Shown: positions 51,672 to 61,444, counted from the stretch's first letter. The stretch is DNA of 64,000 bases from Faecalicatena sp. Marseille-Q4148 (GCA_018228665.1 CP073692.1:434001-498000), one strand, 5' to 3'. The notes: a model not told the origin generated them from the letters alone. Numbers and translations are program-made.

Positions 51672-52439
51672 ATGGCAGAAATGTTGCGAGTGGAAGAAGT
51701 AGAAAAGTATTATGGAAATAAGTCAAATTTAACGAAAGCGATTGATAAAATCTCATTAAGCGTAGATAAGGGGGAATTTGCGGCGATTATGGGACCAAGC
51801 GGGTCCGGAAAAACAACATTGCTAAATATGATTGCAACGATCGATAAGGTAACGGCAGGACATATTTATCTTAGCGGAACAGATATTACAAAGATTCGCG
51901 GAGAGGCGATGAACCGGTTTCGGAGGGAGATGCTGGGATTTATTTTTCAGGATTTTAATTTACTGGATACACTTACTGTTTATGAAAATATCGCGCTGGC
52001 GCTGCAGATCCAGAAGGTAAAACCGGAAGAAATTGACCGAAGAGTAGTGGAAGCTGCACACCTTATGAATCTGGAACAGATTTTGAACAAATATCCGTAT
52101 CAGATTTCCGGTGGAGAGAAGCAGAGGACTGCATCTGCCCGTGCAGTGATCACGCGTCCGAAATTGATTTTGGCCGATGAACCGACCGGAGCTCTTGATT
52201 CTAAAAATGCGAAAAATTTGATGGAGCATCTGTTAGAGCTGAACAAAAAGCGCGAGGCGACAATTCTCATGGTAACACATGACGCGTTTACTGCAAGTTA
52301 TGCCGATCGGGTGATCTTTATTAAGGATGGACGGCTGTACAGTGAAATCCGCAAAGGAGAGAAAGGGCGAAAAGCCTTTTTTGATAAGATCATCGATATG
52401 ATGAGTTTATTGGGAGGCGATTTTAATGATGTTATTTAG
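51672..52439 (+). CDS. ABC transporter ATP-binding protein, BceA type
   Basis: ATPase of a MacB/BceA-type transporter for peptide antibiotic detoxification. 255 residues: Walker A MGPSGSGKTTLL, Q-loop IFQDFNLLDTLT, signature ISGGEKQRTASARA (with the R/A after TASA), Walker B LILADEPTGALD, H-loop VTHDAFTASYADRV. ATG 51672 has AGGAAAGGAG about 11 bases upstream; ATG 51681 is an alternative. The frame opens earlier at 51606 but that stretch lacks a ribosome site. Overlaps the permease gene by 14 bases. Confidence 0.94.
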   Translation: MAEMLRVEEVEKYYGNKSNLTKAIDKISLSVDKGEFAAIMGPSGSGKTTLLNMIATIDKVTAGHIYLSGTDITKIRGEAMNRFRREMLGFIFQDFNLLDTLTVYENIALALQIQKVKPEEIDRRVVEAAHLMNLEQILNKYPYQISGGEKQRTASARAVITRPKLILADEPTGALDSKNAKNLMEHLLELNKKREATILMVTHDAFTASYADRVIFIKDGRLYSEIRKGEKGRKAFFDKIIDMMSLLGGDFNDVI

Positions 52440-54453
52440 CCTTTCCATAAAAAATATGAAAAAGAGCATAAAAGATTACGGAATTTATTTTTTCACACTT
52501 GTAATTGGCGTTGCAATCTTTTATGTGTTTAATTCGCTGGAGACGCAGACCGTAATGGAACAGCTGAGCGAATCTACCAAATCTATTATTATATTAATGA
52601 CACGGACACTGGAAATTGTAAGTGTATTTGTGGCAGCAGTGCTTGGATTCCTTATGGTATATGCAAATCGATTTTTGATCCGCAGACGAAAGAAAGAATT
52701 TGGTGTATATCTGCTCCTCGGTATGGGGAAGGGCGCAGTGTCCAGAATCTTATTTTTTGAAACGGTATTTATTGGAGTCATATCATTGGCAGTCGGTCTT
52801 TGCATTGGGGTGTTCGGGGCTCAGCTTGCGTCCATTGCAGTGGCAAATATGTTCCAGGTGGATATGAGTCGTTTTACCTTTACATTTTCTCCGGATGCTT
52901 TTGGGAAAACAATTTTATACTTTAGCATCATGTATGTGATTGTTATGATATTCAATACCGTATCTGTAAGAAGGAGCAGACCGATTGAACTGCTGCAGTC
53001 GGGCAGGAAAAATGAAGAGCTGAAAATGAAAAATACAACCATCTGTACGATTGTATTTCTGATAGCGGTACTTGTTCTCGGACACGCATACTGGCAAGTA
53101 ACCGGAGGCATAGAAGAGATGCAGTATGCAGATGCGCTCATAACTCCGATCTTGGAAGGAATTGTGGCTACATTTCTTATCTTCTGGTCTCTTTCCGGAC
53201 TGCTGCTGAAATTTGTTATGAATACAAAACGAATTTATTTTCGGGCGCTTCATTCTTTTACACTGCGTCAGCTTCACAGTAAGATACATACAATGGTATT
53301 TTCGATGACGGTAACCTGTCTTATGCTGTTTTTAACGATCTGCGTACTGTCAGCAGGATTAGCGCTGAATGAGACGGCAAAACGGGAAGTGGAAGAGAAT
53401 GTCCCGAAGGATGTTCAGATTACAACACCGGGAGAGGATGTAGAAACAAAAATCCAGGAAGCAGGAGCAGATCTGGCGCTCCTGAAAGCGCCGACAACAG
53501 TCCGGATTTACGAAAGCGGACTGACGATGGGAGATACGCTCAGCGCTTCAGTAAAAAAGGAATTTCCGATGCTGGCATATGGAACAAAAGAGGAATTTGT
53601 TCCACTTAGTGAATACAATCGACTGGCTGAACAGACAGGACAGAAGACTTATGAACTGGAAGAGAATCAGTATGTGCTTCTGGCAAGTTTTGAACAGATG
53701 GCAGAAGTGCGAAACCGCTCTCTTCAGGAAGGAGTTCCGGTTACAATCGACGGGAAAGCGTACGAACCAAAGTATGACACTTGTCAGAATGGATATGTAT
53801 ACATGACCGGAAGCCGGATCAATACAGGAATTTACATTGTTCCCGATGATGCGGTAAAACAGATGACCTGTGTGTTTAGCACATTAACGGCAGATTATAA
53901 TGTGCCGCAGAAAGAAAAGAAGGAGACAGAAAAAGCGTTTTTAGATAAGCTGTATGCAGTAAATGAAGTTGTTGAGAAAAACGCATTGAGTCAGCTGGAA
54001 ACGACAACGGATGCTGCCTATATTTTTGAAATCAGTACGAAAATTATCCATATGGAGAGCAGTGCAGGTCTTGGGACAATTGTGACATTTATCGGTATTT
54101 ATCTGGGAATTATCTTTCTGATTTCCAGTGCAGCAGTGTTGGCGCTCAAAGAATTATCCGACCACCTGGATAACAAAGTACGGTATGAGATGCTTCGAAA
54201 GATTGGAGTGGATGAGAAGATGATTCATCATTCCATGCTGCAGCAGACAGCGATATTTTTCGGTCTTCCCCTGCTTCTGGCAATGATTCATTCGGTATTT
54301 GGAATTCAGTTTGCACAATTTCTGCTTGGAACGGTAGGATATGTGAATATGGGTTCTTCCCTGTTTCTGACAGCAGGAGTGATTGTATTGATTTACGGAG
54401 GATATTTCCTGATTACTTATATGACAGAGAAACGAATGATGCGGGAAGATTAA
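52426..54453 (+). CDS. ABC transporter permease, BceB/FtsX type
   Basis: Membrane component of the Bce-type transporter, 675 residues, near the family's usual 650. Ten TM helices are expected: one at the N-terminus, three FtsX-like helices (about 60-180), further helices, a large extracellular domain (roughly 310-545; begins near ETAKREVEENVPKDVQITT) that binds the peptide antibiotic or its lipid target, and C-terminal helices. The start is the first of two ATGs at 52426. Together with the kinase upstream it reports transport activity. Confidence 0.93.
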   Translation: MMLFSLSIKNMKKSIKDYGIYFFTLVIGVAIFYVFNSLETQTVMEQLSESTKSIIILMTRTLEIVSVFVAAVLGFLMVYANRFLIRRRKKEFGVYLLLGMGKGAVSRILFFETVFIGVISLAVGLCIGVFGAQLASIAVANMFQVDMSRFTFTFSPDAFGKTILYFSIMYVIVMIFNTVSVRRSRPIELLQSGRKNEELKMKNTTICTIVFLIAVLVLGHAYWQVTGGIEEMQYADALITPILEGIVATFLIFWSLSGLLLKFVMNTKRIYFRALHSFTLRQLHSKIHTMVFSMTVTCLMLFLTICVLSAGLALNETAKREVEENVPKDVQITTPGEDVETKIQEAGADLALLKAPTTVRIYESGLTMGDTLSASVKKEFPMLAYGTKEEFVPLSEYNRLAEQTGQKTYELEENQYVLLASFEQMAEVRNRSLQEGVPVTIDGKAYEPKYDTCQNGYVYMTGSRINTGIYIVPDDAVKQMTCVFSTLTADYNVPQKEKKETEKAFLDKLYAVNEVVEKNALSQLETTTDAAYIFEISTKIIHMESSAGLGTIVTFIGIYLGIIFLISSAAVLALKELSDHLDNKVRYEMLRKIGVDEKMIHHSMLQQTAIFFGLPLLLAMIHSVFGIQFAQFLLGTVGYVNMGSSLFLTAGVIVLIYGGYFLITYMTEKRMMRED

Positions 54454-54474
54454 ACAAGGAGTGGAGAAAACAAT

Positions 54475-55488
54475 ATGACAACAATTAAGGATATTGCAAA
54501 AGCGGCCGGAGTCAGTGTCACAACAGTTTCCAATGTGATTCACGGCAATACAGGGAGAGTTTCTCCGGCAACTATTGAAAAGATTCAACAGATTATGAAG
54601 GAAATGCATTACATTCCGAATATGGGAGCCAGAATGCTTGTGCGAAATCAATCGAAAATTATAGGGGTGATTATCCACGGTTACCGGGAAGCGAAAGACG
54701 GAATATTTCACAGTCCGTTCACAGCCGAGATAATAGGGGCAATGGAAAGGGAAATCCGTTTGAGTGGTTATTACATGATGCTGTATGCTTCGGATTCTCC
54801 GGAAGAGATCAAAAATCTTGTGGCAAACTGGAATGTGGACGGTATTATTACTGTCGGACTGGGAATGGATTTTTGTGATTTGTTGAAAGAATGGCTGCAG
54901 ATTCCGGTTGTGTTTACAGATTGTTTTTTCCATGAAAAACAGTATGTCAATGTTGGAACCGAGGATGAAGAAGGAGGATATCTGGCAGCAAATTATCTTC
55001 TGGAGCATGGCCACCGCCGCATTGGATTTGCAACAGAACATCGGATTACAGAAAGGGAAGCTGATCGATGTGCGGATGGACTTCGTCTGCATGGGTTTCG
55101 CAGGGCGTGTATGGAGAAAGGGCTTATGTGGAGTGAGCAGATGGTCGTATTTGGAGAAGATTTGGAGCGGTTGAGAAATTTTACCGGAATTGTTGTCAGT
55201 TCGGACTATTATGCCCTTGCACTGATGGACATGCTTCGGCATAGAGGCGTTAAGATTCCGGAAGAACTGTCAATCATTGGGTTTGATGATATTTTAATGT
55301 CTCATTTTTCTTCGCCGCGTCTTACAACAATTCATCAGGGAGTTCCGGAAAAAGGAATTCTGGCGGTACAGCAGCTGCTGCGGCAGATTCGCGGTGAAAT
55401 AGTCGAAGAAAAAGATATCAGACTGCCTGTGCGGATTGTAGAGAGGGAATCTGTGAAAACACTTATTGACAGTTCAAAACGAGTGTGA
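54475..55488 (+). CDS. LacI family transcriptional regulator
   Basis: 337 residues: LacI-type HTH (residues 1-60; IKDIAKAAGVSVTTVSNVIH and the hinge region) and a periplasmic-binding-like sugar domain (FATEHRITEREADRCADGL, IIGFDDILMSHFSSPRLTTI). ATG 54475 is preceded by AAGGAGTGGAG. It begins 21 bases after the BceB gene but is functionally linked to the following glucosidase gene, with which it shares an operator-like site. Inducer is probably an alpha-glucoside (inference). Confidence 0.93.
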   Translation: MTTIKDIAKAAGVSVTTVSNVIHGNTGRVSPATIEKIQQIMKEMHYIPNMGARMLVRNQSKIIGVIIHGYREAKDGIFHSPFTAEIIGAMEREIRLSGYYMMLYASDSPEEIKNLVANWNVDGIITVGLGMDFCDLLKEWLQIPVVFTDCFFHEKQYVNVGTEDEEGGYLAANYLLEHGHRRIGFATEHRITEREADRCADGLRLHGFRRACMEKGLMWSEQMVVFGEDLERLRNFTGIVVSSDYYALALMDMLRHRGVKIPEELSIIGFDDILMSHFSSPRLTTIHQGVPEKGILAVQQLLRQIRGEIVEEKDIRLPVRIVERESVKTLIDSSKRV

Positions 55489-55554
55489 TAAAACAATAGC
55501 AGAAAGAAAATATGCGGGCTTTTTTGAAGGAGCCTGTATATTTTTACAAAACAA

Positions 55555-55568
55555 GTTTAACGTAAAAC
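55555..55568 (+). promoter_or_regulatory. Probable LacI-type operator upstream of the glucosidase gene
   Basis: GTTTAACGTAAAAC is a 14-bp near-palindrome centred on CpG (6 of 7 pairs), the hallmark of LacI-family operators. It lies in the 118-bp gap between the regulator stop and the glucosidase start. A TTTACA at 55543-55548 lies just upstream. Confidence 0.6.
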
Positions 55569-55606
55569 CTATAACTGATGAAATCAGAATGAAGGAGAAG
55601 AAAACG

Positions 55607-57292
55607 ATGGAAAAGACATGGTGGAAAGAAGCGGTAGTATATCAGATTTATCCGCGCAGTTTCTGTGACAGCAATGGAGACGGGATTGGTGACTTGAATG
55701 GTATTACATCTAAAATGGATTATTTAAAGGAATTGGGAATTGATGTAATCTGGCTTTCTCCGGTGTACGAATCTCCAAATGATGACAATGGGTACGATAT
55801 TAGCAATTACCGGGGAATCATGAAAGAATTCGGGACAATGGAAGACTTTGACCGGATGCTGGCAGCGGCGCATGAGCGTGGAATCCGGATTGTGATGGAT
55901 CTTGTTGTAAATCATACTTCTGATGAACATCCGTGGTTTGTAGAAAGCCGTAAGTCGAAAGAGAATCCATACCGCGATTATTATTTTTGGAGAGAAGGTA
56001 AGGACGGAAAAGAGCCGAACAACTGGGGGTCCTGTTTCAGCGGATCCGCCTGGGAGTATGATAAAACAACAGATATGTATTATCTGCATTTATTCTCCAA
56101 AAAGCAGCCGGATCTGAACTGGGACAATCCGAAGGTGCGGGATGCAGTATTTGATATGATGGACTGGTGGTGTCAGAAGGGAATTGACGGTTTCCGAATG
56201 GACGTGATCAGCATGATTTCGAAAGTGCCGGGACTTCCGGACGGACCGAAAGCTCCGGGAGCTCTTTACGGCAGTTACGGACCTTACAGTGTCCACGGAC
56301 CGCATGTACATGAATATTTGCAGGAGATGAATCGGCGGGTGCTGTCCAAATATGATCTTTTGACTGTCGGAGAATGTGCGGGAGCAACGGTAGAACAGGC
56401 AGCAAAATATGCATCCCTGAACGGAAAAGAGCTAAATATGGTCTTTCAGTTTGAACATACAGGGCTATCTTCCAATGGACCGCTTGGAAAATGGACAGAC
56501 AAAAAGATCGATCTGCGGGAACTAAAAGAGGTAATGTCCAGATGGGAGACCGGTCTGGAAGGAAAGGCATGGAACAGTCTGTATTGGTGCAATCACGATC
56601 AGCCGCGAATGGTATCAAGGCTTGGCAATGATTCGCCGCAGTTTCGGGAGTATTCTGCCAAAACACTGGCAGTCTGTCTCCATATGATGCAGGGAACTCC
56701 TTATGTATATCAGGGAGAAGAACTTGGCATGACAAATGTTCCGTTTGAAAAACTGGAAGATTACAGAGATATTGAAAGTCTGAATGCATATGAGGAAGAA
56801 GTAGGGCGCGGAAGTGTTACACCGGATGAAATGCTGCATTACCTTCGCTGCAGAAGCCGTGATAACGCAAGAACACCGGTACAGTGGGACGACAGTGAGC
56901 ATGCAGGATTTACAACAGGAACACCGTGGATCATGGTCAATCCGAATTATAAAGAAATCAACGCGAAAGAACAGCTGTCCAGAAAAGATTCTGTATTTTA
57001 TTTTTATAAGAAACTGATCCGGCTGCGAAAAGAGTACGATATCATTCCATATGGTACATACCAATTATTGCTGCCGGAAGATCCGGAGCTCTTTGTGTAT
57101 GAAAGAAAACTGGGAGAAGAAAGGCTTCTTGTTATATGTAATTTTTCAGAAAAAGAGCTGTCTTACGAAGTGCCGGAAGAATTTTCCGCAGAGAATGCCA
57201 AACTTCTGATTGCAAATTATGAAGATGCCAAGATAGCAGCACATTTGACACTTCGCCCATATGAATCCCTTGTTTTATATCAAAATTGTTAA
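55607..57292 (+). CDS. Alpha-glucosidase, GH13 oligo-1,6-glucosidase type
   Basis: Cytoplasmic exo-glucosidase of the GH13_31 group, 561 residues. Regions: VVYQIYPRSFCDSNGDGIGD, LVVNHTSDEHPWF, nucleophile D199 in GFRMDVI, acid/base E256 in LTVGECAG and D331 in CNHDQPRMVSR. The residue after the nucleophile is V200, which in oligo-1,6-glucosidases and yeast isomaltase is linked with alpha-1,6 cleavage (alanine or threonine occurs in maltases). Isomaltose and panose are therefore likely substrates; trehalose-6-phosphate hydrolase is less likely. ATG 55607 has GAAGGAG ten bases upstream. LacI regulation is suggested by the site at 55555-55568. Confidence 0.9.
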   Translation: MEKTWWKEAVVYQIYPRSFCDSNGDGIGDLNGITSKMDYLKELGIDVIWLSPVYESPNDDNGYDISNYRGIMKEFGTMEDFDRMLAAAHERGIRIVMDLVVNHTSDEHPWFVESRKSKENPYRDYYFWREGKDGKEPNNWGSCFSGSAWEYDKTTDMYYLHLFSKKQPDLNWDNPKVRDAVFDMMDWWCQKGIDGFRMDVISMISKVPGLPDGPKAPGALYGSYGPYSVHGPHVHEYLQEMNRRVLSKYDLLTVGECAGATVEQAAKYASLNGKELNMVFQFEHTGLSSNGPLGKWTDKKIDLRELKEVMSRWETGLEGKAWNSLYWCNHDQPRMVSRLGNDSPQFREYSAKTLAVCLHMMQGTPYVYQGEELGMTNVPFEKLEDYRDIESLNAYEEEVGRGSVTPDEMLHYLRCRSRDNARTPVQWDDSEHAGFTTGTPWIMVNPNYKEINAKEQLSRKDSVFYFYKKLIRLRKEYDIIPYGTYQLLLPEDPELFVYERKLGEERLLVICNFSEKELSYEVPEEFSAENAKLLIANYEDAKIAAHLTLRPYESLVLYQNC

Positions 57293-57301
57293 GAATATAA
57301 C

Positions 57302-57330
57302 TTGCAAGCCATTTTAAAATCATGTAAAAT
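57302..57330 (+). promoter_or_regulatory. Promoter of gpmI
   Basis: TTGCAA (57302-57307) and TAAAAT (57325-57330), 17-bp spacer, 48 bases upstream of the gpmI start. Confidence 0.65.
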
Positions 57331-57377
57331 GAACTCTGGAAAGAGCATATATTCAAAATACCAGAGAAGGAGAGAAT

Positions 57378-58922
57378 ATGATGAGTAAAAAACCTACAGT
57401 ATTGATGATTTTAGATGGTTACGGATTAAATACAGAAACAAAGGGAAATGCAGTGGCAGAAGCTGCAACTCCGGTTATGGATAAATTAATGGCAGACTAT
57501 CCGTTTGTTGAAGGAAATGCCAGTGGAATGGCAGTGGGACTTCCGGAAGGTCAGATGGGGAATTCAGAAGTTGGTCATTTGAATATGGGAGCAGGACGGA
57601 TTGTATATCAGGATCTGACAAAGATTACAAAAGCAATCCAGGACGGAGACTTCTTTGAAAATGAAGCATTGCTTGCTGCCTGCGAAAATGCAAAGGCAAA
57701 TGACAGTGCGCTTCACCTGTTCGGACTTGTATCTGACGGAGGCGTTCATAGTCATAACACACATATTTATGGTCTGCTGGAACTGGCAAAAAGACAGGGA
57801 CTTTCAAAGGTATATGTACATTGCTTCTTAGACGGAAGAGATACACCGCCGGCATCCGGTAAAGAGTATGTGACAGAGTTGGAAGCGAAGATGAAAGAAA
57901 TCGGAGTAGGAGAAGTAGCGACTGTCATGGGACGTTATTACGCAATGGATCGTGATAACAGATGGGATCGAGTAGAATTAGCATACAAAGCCATGGTGAA
58001 AGGTGAAGGTGTTCCGGCAGAAGCGGCAGCAGATGCCATTCAGGCTTCTTACGATAATGGCAAGACAGATGAATTTGTACTTCCAACTGTGATTATGAAA
58101 GACGGAGCTCCTACAGCAATGATTCAGGAGAAGGATTCTGTGATCTTCTTTAACTTCCGCCCGGACCGTGCAAGAGAAATTACAAGAACATTCTGTGATG
58201 ACAGCTTTACAGGATTTGACAGAGGCGAACGCGTAAAAACAACTTATGTCTGCTTTACAGAGTATGATGTAACAATTGAAAACAAACAGGTTGCATTTGT
58301 TAAAACAGAAATTACAAATACATTTGGGGAATTTCTTGCAGCAAATGGATTAAAACAGGCACGTATTGCTGAAACAGAGAAATATGCGCATGTAACGTTC
58401 TTCTTTAATGGCGGCGTAGAAGAGCCGAATGAAGGAGAAGACCGTATTCTTGTTAAATCTCCGAAGGTGGCAACGTATGATCTTCAGCCGGAGATGAGTG
58501 CGCCGGAAGTATGCGATAAACTGGTTGCTGCAATTCAGTCAGGAACATACGATGTCATTATTGTGAACTTTGCAAATCCGGATATGGTAGGACATACCGG
58601 AGTGGAAAATGCAGCAATCAAAGCAATCGAGGCGGTTGACACATGTGTCGGAAAGACAGTGGAAGCGTTAAAAGAAGTGGGAGGACAGATGTTCCTTTGT
58701 GCAGACCACGGAAATGCAGAGCAGCTCATTGACGAAGAAACAGGCGCTCCGTTTACAGCACATACAACGAATCCGGTTCCATTTATCTTAATCAATGCAG
58801 ATGAGAAGTATGGACTTCGCGAAGGTGGATGTCTTGCAGATATTGCACCGACATTAATTGAACTGATGGGAATGGAACAGCCAAAAGAGATGACAGGAAA
58901 ATCCCTTTTGATTGAAAAATAA
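57378..58922 (+). CDS. gpmI: 2,3-bisphosphoglycerate-independent phosphoglycerate mutase
   Basis: Glycolytic enzyme interconverting 3- and 2-phosphoglycerate, manganese dependent. 514 residues. Metal site [14 protein letters not shown]; phospho-Ser S63 in [43 protein letters not shown]; and the second metal motif [17 protein letters not shown] precedes tandem ATGs at 57378 and 57381; the second could be the real start. Monocistronic with its own promoter and terminator. Confidence 0.96.
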   Translation: MMSKKPTVLMILDGYGLNTETKGNAVAEAATPVMDKLMADYPFVEGNASGMAVGLPEGQMGNSEVGHLNMGAGRIVYQDLTKITKAIQDGDFFENEALLAACENAKANDSALHLFGLVSDGGVHSHNTHIYGLLELAKRQGLSKVYVHCFLDGRDTPPASGKEYVTELEAKMKEIGVGEVATVMGRYYAMDRDNRWDRVELAYKAMVKGEGVPAEAAADAIQASYDNGKTDEFVLPTVIMKDGAPTAMIQEKDSVIFFNFRPDRAREITRTFCDDSFTGFDRGERVKTTYVCFTEYDVTIENKQVAFVKTEITNTFGEFLAANGLKQARIAETEKYAHVTFFFNGGVEEPNEGEDRILVKSPKVATYDLQPEMSAPEVCDKLVAAIQSGTYDVIIVNFANPDMVGHTGVENAAIKAIEAVDTCVGKTVEALKEVGGQMFLCADHGNAEQLIDEETGAPFTAHTTNPVPFILINADEKYGLREGGCLADIAPTLIELMGMEQPKEMTGKSLLIEK

Positions 58923-58963
58923 TATCTTAGTGAAATAGCAGAAGATGAAATAACGGCAACGAG

Positions 58964-59016
58964 AAACCTTGCAAGGAGAAGCGTACAAGAGTATGCAGCT
59001 TCATGCAAGGTTTTAT
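58964..59016 (+). terminator. Terminator of gpmI
   Basis: AAACCTTGCA (58964-58973) pairs with TGCAAGGTTT (59004-59013), followed by TATTATGC; loop of about 30 nt with a smaller AAGC/GCTT helix. The T-tract is short. Confidence 0.65.
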
Positions 59017-59223
59017 TATGCAATTTGGTAATGAAAAAATCTTGTGGATTAGGATGTTGGAAAACAAAATGAATAAATAATATAAATATATTTCAAAAAA
59101 TATGTTAAAAACCATAAAAATACAAATGAAACAAGAAATAATTGCAAGAAATGATTGACGAAACGTCAAAATTTTAGTATGATGCAAGGAGTGAAAAAGA
59201 AAATCAGGTAGGAGGGATACGCA
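59017..59223 (+). promoter_or_regulatory. AT-rich upstream region and promoter of the aminotransferase gene
   Basis: TTGACG (59155-59160) and TATGAT (59178-59183), 17-bp spacer. TTGACG-AAA-CGTCAA at 59155-59169 is a perfect 6-bp inverted repeat over the -35, a probable operator. The rest of the stretch is AT-rich without a gene. Confidence 0.7.
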
Positions 59224-60513
59224 ATGGCAGCGTACAGAGAACTTGGCAGAGAGGAACTGCTGGAATTAAAAGAAGAATTAGAGGCACAATTTGCAGAGGT
59301 AAAGGCAAAAGGACTCAAGCTGGATATGTCAAGAGGGAAGCCGTCAAAGGCGCAGTTAGATCTCTCCATGGGAATGATGGATGTATTGACAAGTGATTCA
59401 GATCTGATCTGTGAAGAGGGAGTGGATTGCCGTAATTACGGTGTTCTCGATGGAATTAAAGAGGCAAAGCAGCTCCTTGCGGATATGATTGAAGTGCCAA
59501 AGGACAATATTGTTATTTTTGGAAATTCCAGTCTGAATGTGATGTACGACACCATTGCACGTTCTTTCACACACGGCGTTATGGGGAGTACTCCGTGGTG
59601 CAAGCTTGATAAAGTGAAGTTTTTATGCCCGGTTCCGGGATATGACAGACACTTTGCAATTACAGAATATTTTGGGATTGAGATGATCAATGTTCCAATG
59701 ACAGAATCCGGGCCGGATATGGATCTTATAGAGAAATTAGTAAGCAGCGATCCGGCTATTAAAGGAATCTGGTGTGTGCCGAAATACTCTAACCCGCAGG
59801 GAATTACATACTCGGATGAGACGGTGCATCGCTTTGCGTGTCTGGAACCGGCAGCAGAGGATTTCCGTATTTACTGGGATAACGCTTATGGAATTCATCA
59901 TTTATATGAAGATAAGCAGGATTATCTTATTGAGATTCTGATGGAATGTAAGAAGGAAGGACATCCGGACATGGTTTATAAATTTGCTTCTACTTCCAAG
60001 ATTAGTTTTCCGGGTTCCGGGATTGCGGCGATTGCAGCTTCCGATGCAAACTTGATCGATATCCGTAAACAGATGAAAATTCAGACAATTGGACACGATA
60101 AAGTAAACCAGCTCCGCCATGCAAGATTTTTTGGAGATATTCACGGTATGGTACAGCATATGAAAAAACATGCCGATATTATCCGGCCAAAATTTGAGAT
60201 TGTTCTCGGGAAACTGAAAGAAGAGTTGGGAGAACTGGAAATCGGTTCCTGGATGGAACCACGCGGAGGTTATTTCATTTCTTTTGATGCACTGGACGGA
60301 TGTGCGAAGAAGATTGTGGAAAAAGCAAAAGAAGCCGGTGTAATTATGACAGAGGCCGGCGCTACGTTTCCGTATGGCAAAGATCCGCATGACAGTAACA
60401 TCCGGATTGCTCCGACATTTCCTACAGAAGAAGAGCTTGCAATGGCAACGGATATTTTTATTTTAAGTGTCAAGCTGGTAAGTATTGAGAAACTTTTATC
60501 AGAAATGGAATAG
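59224..60513 (+). CDS. Aminotransferase, group Ic (PF12897 Asp_aminotransf family)
   Basis: PLP-dependent aminotransferase of the fold type I, the distinct 'Asp_aminotransf' subgroup; 429 residues, as expected. PLP lysine K259 in FASTSKISFPGSG, DNAYGIHHL (Asp219 and Tyr222), WCVPKYSNPQG with the conserved Asn, and RIAPTFP near the C-terminus with the carboxylate-binding Arg. Proposed substrates are aspartate or aromatic and branched amino acids. GTAGGAGGGA precedes ATG 59224. The operator-like palindrome at its promoter indicates dedicated control. Confidence 0.9.
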   Translation: MAAYRELGREELLELKEELEAQFAEVKAKGLKLDMSRGKPSKAQLDLSMGMMDVLTSDSDLICEEGVDCRNYGVLDGIKEAKQLLADMIEVPKDNIVIFGNSSLNVMYDTIARSFTHGVMGSTPWCKLDKVKFLCPVPGYDRHFAITEYFGIEMINVPMTESGPDMDLIEKLVSSDPAIKGIWCVPKYSNPQGITYSDETVHRFACLEPAAEDFRIYWDNAYGIHHLYEDKQDYLIEILMECKKEGHPDMVYKFASTSKISFPGSGIAAIAASDANLIDIRKQMKIQTIGHDKVNQLRHARFFGDIHGMVQHMKKHADIIRPKFEIVLGKLKEELGELEIGSWMEPRGGYFISFDALDGCAKKIVEKAKEAGVIMTEAGATFPYGKDPHDSNIRIAPTFPTEEELAMATDIFILSVKLVSIEKLLSEME

Positions 60514-60522
60514 AAAGCAATA

Positions 60523-60557
60523 TAGAGGCGCAGTTCCTTTTGGAAGCTGCGTCTTTT
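60523..60557 (+). terminator. Terminator after the aminotransferase gene
   Basis: AGAGGCGCAGTTCC and GGAAGCTGCGTCT pair with small bulges around TTTT, followed by TTTTTG. Confidence 0.85.
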
Positions 60558-60661
60558 TGTGTGCCGTAAAAACTAAGAAGTTCTTAAGAATTTAGAGAGA
60601 GAAAAGAGAAAACCATCTGCTTTATTTTAGATAAACTAATACACAGATGGAGGTATACACT

Positions 60662-61444
60662 ATGACAAAACAGAGGTTAAAAGCTAGAAAACGAAATCGA
60701 AGAAAGATAAAGCAAAGGATGCGTTTGATCATTACAATAATAATTTTATGTCTTGGAGTTATTGCACTCCGGGCGCTAAGCAGTGGATTCATAATCTTGC
60801 AGGCAATGGGAGCAAATTTACCTGTGATTACGCAAAAAGAAGATTATCCGGAAGAGTTATTGGAGATGTTATCACGAAATCCGGAAATGAGAGAATTTGT
60901 ATTAGATTATCCGGATAAAAAGGGAAAGGTATATGCCGATACGATCGGAGAAGTAACCAAAGGGGAGTTTCCGCTTTTACTGCAGTGGGATCACCGTTGG
61001 GGATATGGCGCATATGGAAATAGCTTGATTGCTGTGAGCGGATGCGGCCCAACAGCGCTGGCATCTGTCATTGCAGGTCTTACGGGAGAAAATACAGTTA
61101 CGCCATATACGATTGCTAAATTTGCAGAAGAACAGGGGTATTGTGTTGAGGGTGTAGGAACAAGCTGGGAGTTGTTTACGAGTGGAGTTCGTTCTTTCGG
61201 GATTACCGGTACAGAAATGAGTCTTTCAAAAGATACGGTGTTTGAGGCACTGCAAAACGGGCAGCCGATTATTTGCAGTATGCGGCCGGGCGATTTTACG
61301 ACAACGGGGCATTTTATTACACTAGTTGGAATCGAGGATGGAAAAATTAAAGTGAACGATTCTAATAGTAAAAAGAATAGCAAAACATTGTGGGAGTATG
61401 AAATATTAGAGCCGCAGATTAAAAATTTGTGGGTGTTTCAGTAG
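60662..61444 (+). CDS. Membrane-anchored C39-like peptidase
   Basis: Papain-fold cysteine peptidase of the C39_2 type, 260 residues. A very basic cytoplasmic N-terminus (KQRLKARKRNRRKIKQRM), one TM helix (about 20-38), then the exported domain from about 100: catalytic Cys128 in AVSGCGPTALASV, His217 in TTTGHFITLVG and Asp233 in VNDSN. ATG 60662 has GATGGAGG eight bases upstream. It stands alone; an upstream TTCTTAAGAA palindrome (60581-60590) is a possible regulatory element. Cell-surface peptide or peptidoglycan-related cleavage is possible, not shown. Confidence 0.88.
   Translation: MTKQRLKARKRNRRKIKQRMRLIITIIILCLGVIALRALSSGFIILQAMGANLPVITQKEDYPEELLEMLSRNPEMREFVLDYPDKKGKVYADTIGEVTKGEFPLLLQWDHRWGYGAYGNSLIAVSGCGPTALASVIAGLTGENTVTPYTIAKFAEEQGYCVEGVGTSWELFTSGVRSFGITGTEMSLSKDTVFEALQNGQPIICSMRPGDFTTTGHFITLVGIEDGKIKVNDSNSKKNSKTLWEYEILEPQIKNLWVFQ

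Noticed and set aside
54154..55242. 362-codon open frame on the minus strand opposite BceB and LacI genes
   Set aside because: It lies wholly antisense to two well-supported genes, its product is a His/Cys/Ser-rich low-complexity mix without any domain, and it has no ribosome site.
58927..59187. 86-codon minus-strand open frame in the gpmI-aminotransferase gap
   Set aside because: Phe/Ile/Leu-rich product typical of AT-rich noncoding DNA; it overlaps the gpmI terminator and the aminotransferase promoter.
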